From contig AP031357.1 in assembly GCA_037833965.1 (NCBI GenBank), forward strand, positions 4,794,001 through 4,858,000: 64,000 nt of DNA, written 5' to 3'. A model generated the notes under the pieces. That model searched no databases. It saw only the letters and a list, made by a program, of their open reading frames with translations, and was not told the origin of the DNA. The DNA is from Marchantia polymorpha subsp. ruderalis. Taxonomy: Eukaryota; Streptophyta; Marchantiopsida; Marchantiales; Marchantiaceae. A program made the position numbers and the translations under genes. Within the stretch, counting starts at the first letter, position 1; every line of letters starts with the position of its first letter. This document shows positions 58,453 through 64,000 of this stretch, piece by piece.

Positions 58453-61287
58453 TTGAAATCGGAGAAGAAAAGACTGCGCTCCAGTCTCATTCTCTCATTC
58501 TTGATTTTGCGATTTCCAGTTTCCAAGATTACGCGCAAGAGCGGAGCGACCTGCAGTGAGAGGAGAGAGTGCGGAGACGAGTTGCGCAAGGATCTTGGTA
58601 GACATTGGAGAGAATTGCGAGTAGCGATCTTGAGCGTGAGCGCAGAGAGAGTGAGCAGTCAGTGCTTGAGCGGCCGACGCGCAGTGGCGATTGTGAGAGA
58701 GCGAGCGAAAGGGAGAACGTTTGTGTGTGCAGGCAACGCAATGTCGAAGGTTCCCCAGCTGCGAGTGTCTCCACTCAGGGTGCCGCAGATCAATCTACGC
58801 GCATTTCAAGATGTGCTGCTGAGGCTGAAGCTCGATTTTCTCCTGTGGGGGTGGAACTGGACATGTCCGGAGATGGTGCGCGAGTATCTGCAGGAGAGAC
58901 ACAAGCCCTCTCGCGGATTCCGTCCACATCCAGAAAGATGGGACATTTGCAACTGGGCGCAGGTGTTGGGCAGGTGTGCCGGCGAGGAAGGGGATCTCCT
59001 CTTCGAGGCCGATAGCGTGAAGGTGTCCCAGGAGGAAGAAGTCTCCTACAATGAGCTCTTCAAAGTTGCCAGGCATCCCAAGAACGGTTTCCGGACACGG
59101 GATTACAAAGATCGATTGCGGAGAAATGTCGCGACTGCATTGCTGCAGATATTGCAGCCGACCAAGACCGCTTACATGCATGGTTGGCAGGTAGAATTTG
59201 TGGAGCTAGTGTTGTCAGGAGCTCCAGTGCATTGGGCACGGCTCCTGTGGAAGGTGACGCGCCAACATGCGCAAGAAGAGAGAGGAGGAACCCTCAATCA
59301 TCTCTCGCCTTACTTGATCGTGTTTTATCGGGCGATGGGATGTTTGACAAATGCTGAGAAAACACGGTTTCCGCAGCTGACCCGGAACTATCCAGGTAGA
59401 TATTCGAGGGAGGCCGAAGTAGACACGGATCCGGACGAGGAACCTGCCAGTACGCCTCCGGCTCCGGCTCCAGCAAGAGCAGCAGAAGAACGTCGAAGTG
59501 AGCGCATTCCGCGAAAGCGGAAGTGGGATGAGAGACCTGAGGACAGGCAGCCGGAAGTGCCAGCTGCGCCGACTCGTGGTCGGCCCACCTCCGAGCCTCA
59601 CAGTCGACCAAAACAGAGGGCACGCAAAATGCCAACTGGTATTGAGGAGACCGAGCGAACTCCGACCCGGCGGAATCTCACACAGGAGGAGATAATCGCG
59701 CAGATTCTAGGGAAGACGACAAATACCTCTGCACAGAAGGCACCAAGGCCTTCGGGAGGAGATGGACGGACTGACAGTCGGCCGACTACGAGTCGGACGA
59801 CTGAAGACCGTCAAGCGGAAGGAAGGCCAACTGAACGGCGCGTTGAACCGGACAGCAGGCCGGAAGCAGAAGAGAGTTTGGCTGACGAGCCAACAACCCT
59901 CAGAGGGTCGTCTTCGGCGGAAGGCACTTCTGGGAAAACGCCACCAGCAAGCAGACCAAGTGGGGTCAAGACGCGCAGGCTGTATCCGACTCCCAGTCGG
60001 ACAACTGTTGGTCGGCCGACTACGAGTCGGACAACAGAGAGTCGGCCGGATTCGCCGACTGCAAGACCGGCGACCAGTGTACGGACGCCGTCGGCGGGCG
60101 CACCTTCAGCGAAGACACCTTCCGCGCAGATTGCGCCGGAAGGGCAGGCAGCAGAAGCGGGCGGTGCAAAAGTGACAAGAGTCACTGCGGCGTCGACCCC
60201 TTCGGAGACCGAAGATCGAGCCGGAACAGGGGCTCAAGCAGTGGGATCTCCCACTGCCCTGGATATTTTAGCAGGCAGTGGAGCAGCAGTCGCAGCGGAA
60301 GCTGCTGCGCGCCACAGTTCCAGGGAGTCGCCAAGGGATTCGGTGGCGACTGAAATCCTCGAGACTGAGGATGAGACGAGCTCGGAAGAGCAGGAAGCGG
60401 ATTCGGTGCAGAAAACGCCAACAGGGGTGCTGTGCGAACAGATAGTACCACTCCTGCGATATCTGGATCGCAAGACATCCAAATACGCGAGTGCTTTAAA
60501 ACCGCAGTCTTATGTGGAGACTATCAGGAGAAGGACGAGGAGCAAGGTGGCAAGGTGGGCCTCTAGGTGCGGAGTATATGTGGATAGGAACACCGCCCTC
60601 CGACAACACCTGGCGGTCACACAGAAGCTATAGCAAGCCTTGCAGCAGCAGAGGGAGGATGCGGCGACGAAAAGTCAGGCGGATGCCGAGCTAATGCGGG
60701 CAAAGATCGAGTCGGAATTGCAGGCAGAGCGGAGACAAAACCAAGTCCTAGCAGCCGAACTTGCGCGCCAGACGCGCGCCTTAGAAGAAAGTCAAAGAGC
60801 CCGCAAGGAGGATGAGGAGTTGTTGCGCAACTTGCAATCCGAGTGCTCGGATTTGAGGGCACAACGTGCGGAAGCAGAAATGCAGCTGGTAGAAGTGGAG
60901 AGCAGCTGCAGGGCGCGAGGAGAGTTGGCGACACAGGTGACTCGTTGTCTAAAAGGATACGCCCATTGGGAGGTGGCAGCTCAAGAGAGGATCACACTCA
61001 GGGAGTTCGAGCTTCGGGCGGCGGCATTGACGGAGGGTGACAGTCGGAGTCGGCGGCGAGTGGCGAGGAAATTAGAAACCTTCTTGTCGGGTGCGCGCGA
61101 CACTATGGCGCACTTACAGTCGGAAGTCACCACAGCGCTCCGACGCCTGGGGTTGCGCAGCCGGTCGGAAGACTGGCAAGGTAGAGACAGCGAGCGGAGC
61201 AGTCCGGCGCGCAGGAGGCGCAGCACCGGATCAGCCGAGTGCAGTAGAATAGTTTGGTTTCGCACAGATGCTGCGAGTAGTAGATAG
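58453..61287 (+). pseudogene. U3 accessory ORF in the 3' LTR: 945 codons with one TAG
   Basis: Best copy for reading the protein. Possible starts are MKSEKK (58453) or MSKVPQL (58741). The core runs to about residue 325, with LLWGWNWTCPEMVREYLQE, WDICNWAQVLGRCAGEEGDLL, LRRNVATALLQILQPTKTAY, APVHWARLLWKVTRQHA and NHLSPYLIVFYRAMGCLT. Next is a basic, Pro/Ser/Thr-rich disordered middle with SRTTESRP repeats, then TALDILAGS and an acidic EDETSSEEQE patch. The C-terminus has LRYLDRKTSKYA and a coiled coil of about 100 residues, CLKGYAHWEV and the tail SPARRRRS. TAG at 60631-60633 replaces a Tyr codon just before the coiled coil. No enzyme motif or CCHC knuckle is seen. It could be an RNA- or chromatin-binding accessory factor, but this is a guess. 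Confidence 0.75.
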
Positions 61288-61319
61288 GATAGCGTAGTGC
61301 TAGTTAGGATCTTTGAGGG

Positions 61320-61326
61320 TATAAAG
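61320..61326 (+). promoter_or_regulatory. TATA box of the outer 3' LTR
   Basis: TATAAAG, 33 bases after the end of the U3 frame, followed by CAAGGC-GTTTA-GCCTTG. Confidence 0.6.
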
Positions 61327-62235
61327 TAGATCAAGGCGTTTAGCCTTGGGTCTCTTCCAGTTTCAGAAGTGCAGATCAGGAACTCACTTTCTTTGAGTGT
61401 TTGTGCATTTTGGTCCTGGCACCACGTAGAGAAGCTGCAGCATAGCGAAGTTACCGTATGTTGTAGTTGAAGGCCTTCGGCTGAATGTTCAGAGCTAGCA
61501 CCCGGTTAGAGACTTGAGTAGTGCGGATCTGCACCTGCGGGTGATTTCTGATGCTGAGAGCCGGCTGCGAGTTAGATACTTGAACAGTTCCCCCTTACTC
61601 CTTTGAGTGACATATCCTGATTGTACTCCTACGGGAAGTTTCCCCTGAATGCCAATGTGAAGTTTTATTACTTCGTGTAAGCCTTGGTTTGCAATTCAGG
61701 TTGTGTGTGTGTTACTGGATCGTGTCTCAGTTAAGTTCTCAGTCGGGTCTGCACTCCCTGCGTTGGTGTGAGAGTCGAGGGTGACGTCCACGGCGTATGA
61801 AGAGGCTTCGTTCCGAAGTGGGAAGTCCAGTCCGGGTACCCTACGCTAGTTCCTGGCGGAAGGGCAGTAAAAGCCGGAGTGGGAGGCACTACCTGCAGAG
61901 CCTCTGAGTGAACTTTTGAGACACTTTCCTCCTGAAATCCGAAGCTGAGGTCCTGACCGACCTCCGAGTTGTGCTTTTGCCAGTTTCAGGTGTGTGTGTT
62001 GAGTGACCACGCTGTACCGTGCATCCTCCGAGCATCCTCCGAGTCAAGATCCTCCTCCGAGTCGAGCCTCCGAGTCGAGCACTGCAGTATTTCTGGGAGT
62101 GACAGTCGCCTAGAATTCAAACTCTACAAAAGTCTGTTAAAACGTGACATTTTTACTCTGTGTGTTGCCTCTGTCCCTGTGGGTTCGATCTTTTTACCAC
62201 CATACTGCAGTTTTAGCCTTTGGTGGGTTATTACA

Positions 62236-62240
62236 CTTCT
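62236..62240. repeat. Target-site duplication CTTCT (right) of the outer Ty3 element
   Basis: Partner of TTTCT at 32510-32514, with one mismatch. Confidence 0.75.
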
Positions 62241-64000
62241 TCACTCATTACCATCTACCTATCAGACACTATCGAAGATTCTTCTTCATCGTCAGAACAC
62301 AGCAGTCACTTACAACAAGGTTGTAAGTGCACTTCTGACGGATGCAGTTGAGCAAGATTTGTTATCTCCTTCCGTTCCATCCACTTTTGGGACAGCACTT
62401 TTTATGGCAAGAGGTCAGTCACAACCGAGAGACATCCACGATTCACGACGTCCAGGCTTGAAGCGACAGAGATCAAAATCTCCTCACCGAAGGAAAGTAC
62501 AATTTCTGGCTCAACCATTTAACAAGAAGAATGTTGTTTGTTGGAGCTGTGGTAAGAAAGGCCACATCAGGAAGTTTTGCCGGATGACCAGTACAACCTC
62601 CCCTTCAGTGGCAAACGTTGTTGAACATCTTCATACTGAGGCGAACGATTTGTACACGGATGGCCTATGATGCCAGAGGTATGCCCTCTGCAACTCACCG
62701 CAAGTTGTTGGTGATGTATGGAATCTGGACAGTGCTTGTTCTTATCACATTTGTTACATTAGAGAGTTCTTTTGTACTTTCTCCGTATCAAACGGTTCAG
62801 TTCTTATGGGGAACGACCAACCCTGTAGAATTGAGGGTGTTGGATCTGTAAAGATCCGCATGTTTGATGGTGTCAACCGTACGTTGAAACAGGTTAGGTT
62901 TATACCTAACATGAGAAAGAACTTGATCTCTCTTGTAGTGTTGGACTCACACGGCTTAGAATGGAGTTCTCGGCAGGGCGTGTTAGATGTCAGATCATGT
63001 GATAAGAAAATTATTCTTCGGGGATACAAGCATAATAATCTGTACTTGTTAGAGGGCATCACTGTTTGTGGCAAAGTTCACTTTACCAGATCTCGCGTTG
63101 AGATGTCTCATGTATGGCATTCCAGATTAGGCCATATGAGTGATCGATACATGTCTCTTCTTGATGAGAAAAATGTATTACCCGGTTTGGGTAAAGTTGA
63201 TCTGTCATTTTGTGAACATTGCATCATGGGAAAGCAACATAGGAAAACTTTTGGCGTTGGAACTCATAATTCCAAGGACATACTTGAGTATGTACATAGT
63301 GATGTGTGGGGACCATCTCCTGTTGCCTCACTATCTGGAAAGTTGTACTATGTCTCCTTTATAGATGATTACTCTAGGTATGTGTGGGTATATTTTCTTA
63401 CCCACAAGTCTGAGGTGTTCTCAACCTTCAAAAGTTGGCGCATATAAGTTGAGACTCAGACTGGACACAAGGTGAAATATTTACGATCAGATAATGGTGG
63501 CGAGTATACTAGTGAGGAATTTCAGAGGTATTGTATAGAGGAGGGGATTACTCGCCATTTCACGACGGTTTATACTCCACAACAAAATGCTGTTTCTGAG
63601 CGACTCAATCGAACAGTGTTGGAGAAAGTGCGGAGTATGCTAAGCGAATCCGGTTTACCAGGGGAATTTTGGGCCGAAGCTGTCAACACCGCAACTTATT
63701 TGGTAAACCTTTCTCCTTCTAGTGCAATCAATTTCTCAACACCGTTTGAACTAAGACATAAACGGATGGCAGATTATAGTCGTTTGATAATTTTTGGTTG
63801 TACTGCTTATCCTCTTATACCTAAGGAGCACAGGAACAAATTAGAACCTACATCCAAGAAATGTCGTTTTCTTGGATATGCTAGTGGCGTGAAAGGTTAC
63901 AGGCTATGGGATCTTGTTGCCTGCAAGGTGATTGTTAGTAGAGATGTTTCTTTCAATGAGCCTCGCTTATTGAAAGAGGGGGAGAATGTGGAGGCTAACA
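62241..64000 (+). pseudogene. Copia gag C-terminus, protease and integrase
   Basis: One frame with stops at 62668-62670 (TGA) and 63445-63447 (TAA). Gag resumes as LHSLPSTYQTLSK and has a CCHC knuckle CWSCGKKGHIRKFC (about 62551). Protease has WNLDSACSYHI (about 62719-62751) as the usual D-S/T-G/A site. Pre-integrase has HVWHSRLGHM...CEHCIMGK. Integrase has HSDVWGP, then SDNGGEY (about 63487) and the Glu of AVSERLNRT. The frame runs off the window in the integrase C-terminal region (LGYASGVKGYRLWD). This is the gag-PR-INT order typical of Ty1/copia. Confidence 0.88.

Larger units (their letters stand above)
32515..62235 (+). mobile_element. Outer Ty3 (Tat/Athila-like) retrotransposon with giant LTRs
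   Basis: Order: 5' LTR (32515-42213, interrupted), tRNA-Asp type primer site, gag, protease, TAG, RT-RNase H-integrase, polypurine tract, 3' LTR (57379-62235). It is interrupted by solo LTR 3 and by the younger Ty3 element. Without inserts the element would be about 15.5 kb, of which almost 10 kb is LTR. The Tat/Athila affinity rests on the primer site, the FIDDF variant of the RT motif, the GPY/F-type integrase end finishing NGWRLKKYH, and absence of a chromodomain. Gag has a frameshift and pol has two extra stops, so it is no longer autonomous. Confidence 0.9.
57379..62235 (+). repeat. 3' LTR of the outer Ty3 element (4857 bp, uninterrupted)
   Basis: TGTGGTAACACAC ... GGTTATTACA. The U3 part (57379 to about 61345) contains the accessory frame and ends with TATAAAG at 61320-61326; R and U5 are about 0.9 kb. 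A pyrimidine-rich tract ending TTTTTGCAG lies at 57391-57409 and looks like a splice acceptor. Confidence 0.95.
30301..64000 (+). mobile_element. Ty1/copia retrotransposon, split by a Ty3 element and cut by the window end
   Basis: The left part (30301-32514) holds LTR, primer site, leader and the N-terminal gag. The right part (62241-64000) holds the rest of gag, protease and integrase. Joining across the Ty3 insertion restores the reading frame within gag (HF|LHSLP). RT, RNase H and the 3' LTR lie beyond the window. Stops at 62668 and 63445 and the lack of an in-frame ATG for gag mark it as an old, inactive copy and the oldest member of the nest. Confidence 0.85.

Overview
This is a eukaryotic nuclear window from a land plant. 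The evidence is spliced genes with plant-type families (a plant CYP85-clan cytochrome P450, a hevein/EG45 secreted protein), plant LTR retrotransposons primed from tRNA-Asp and initiator tRNA-Met type sites, and a hAT relic. I cannot fix the species. The families suit a bryophyte or other early-diverging land plant, but that is only an impression. Most of the 64 kb is mobile DNA; only two host genes look intact.

Layout. 1-4417: a large inverted repeat (arms 1-766 and 3661-4417) whose loop holds a two-exon minus-strand gene for a secreted hevein + EG45/plant-natriuretic-peptide-like protein. 5290-7560: a duplicated block of about 1.1 kb, each copy with a tandem array, followed by GC-rich repeats and four tandem pieces of an LTR (7800-8930). 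9070-16561: a plus-strand, 5'-truncated LTR (here called subfamily C) split by a complete minus-strand giant solo LTR (9849-14712). 16562-19898: AT-rich DNA without a recognisable gene. 19899-22002: a three-exon P450. 23732-24887: a hAT transposase relic. 25259-30136: a second giant solo LTR (minus, TSD CATAA).

30301 to the window end is one Ty1/copia element split by a nested stack of Ty3 elements. The outer Ty3 element (32515-62235) sits in the copia gag. Its 5' LTR is broken by a third giant solo LTR (35773-40610, TSD CCAAG). Its gag leader is broken by a younger, complete Ty3 element (42466-51848, TSD TTCCA, LTRs with no difference seen by eye). The copia gag resumes at 62241.

Two features stand out. 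First, the outer Ty3 family has LTRs of about 4.85 kb whose U3 carries a reading frame of about 945 codons. It has an N-terminal globular part, a Pro/Arg/Ser/Thr-rich middle and a C-terminal coiled coil, and it ends just before the LTR TATA box. It would therefore lie in the 3' end of genomic RNA, as nef or sag do in retroviruses. Second, gag-protease and RT-RNaseH-integrase are separated in both Ty3 copies by an in-frame UAG followed by CAA YUA, the tobamovirus-type readthrough context. The younger element has lost most of the U3 frame yet moved recently, so the U3 protein is either dispensable or supplied in trans.
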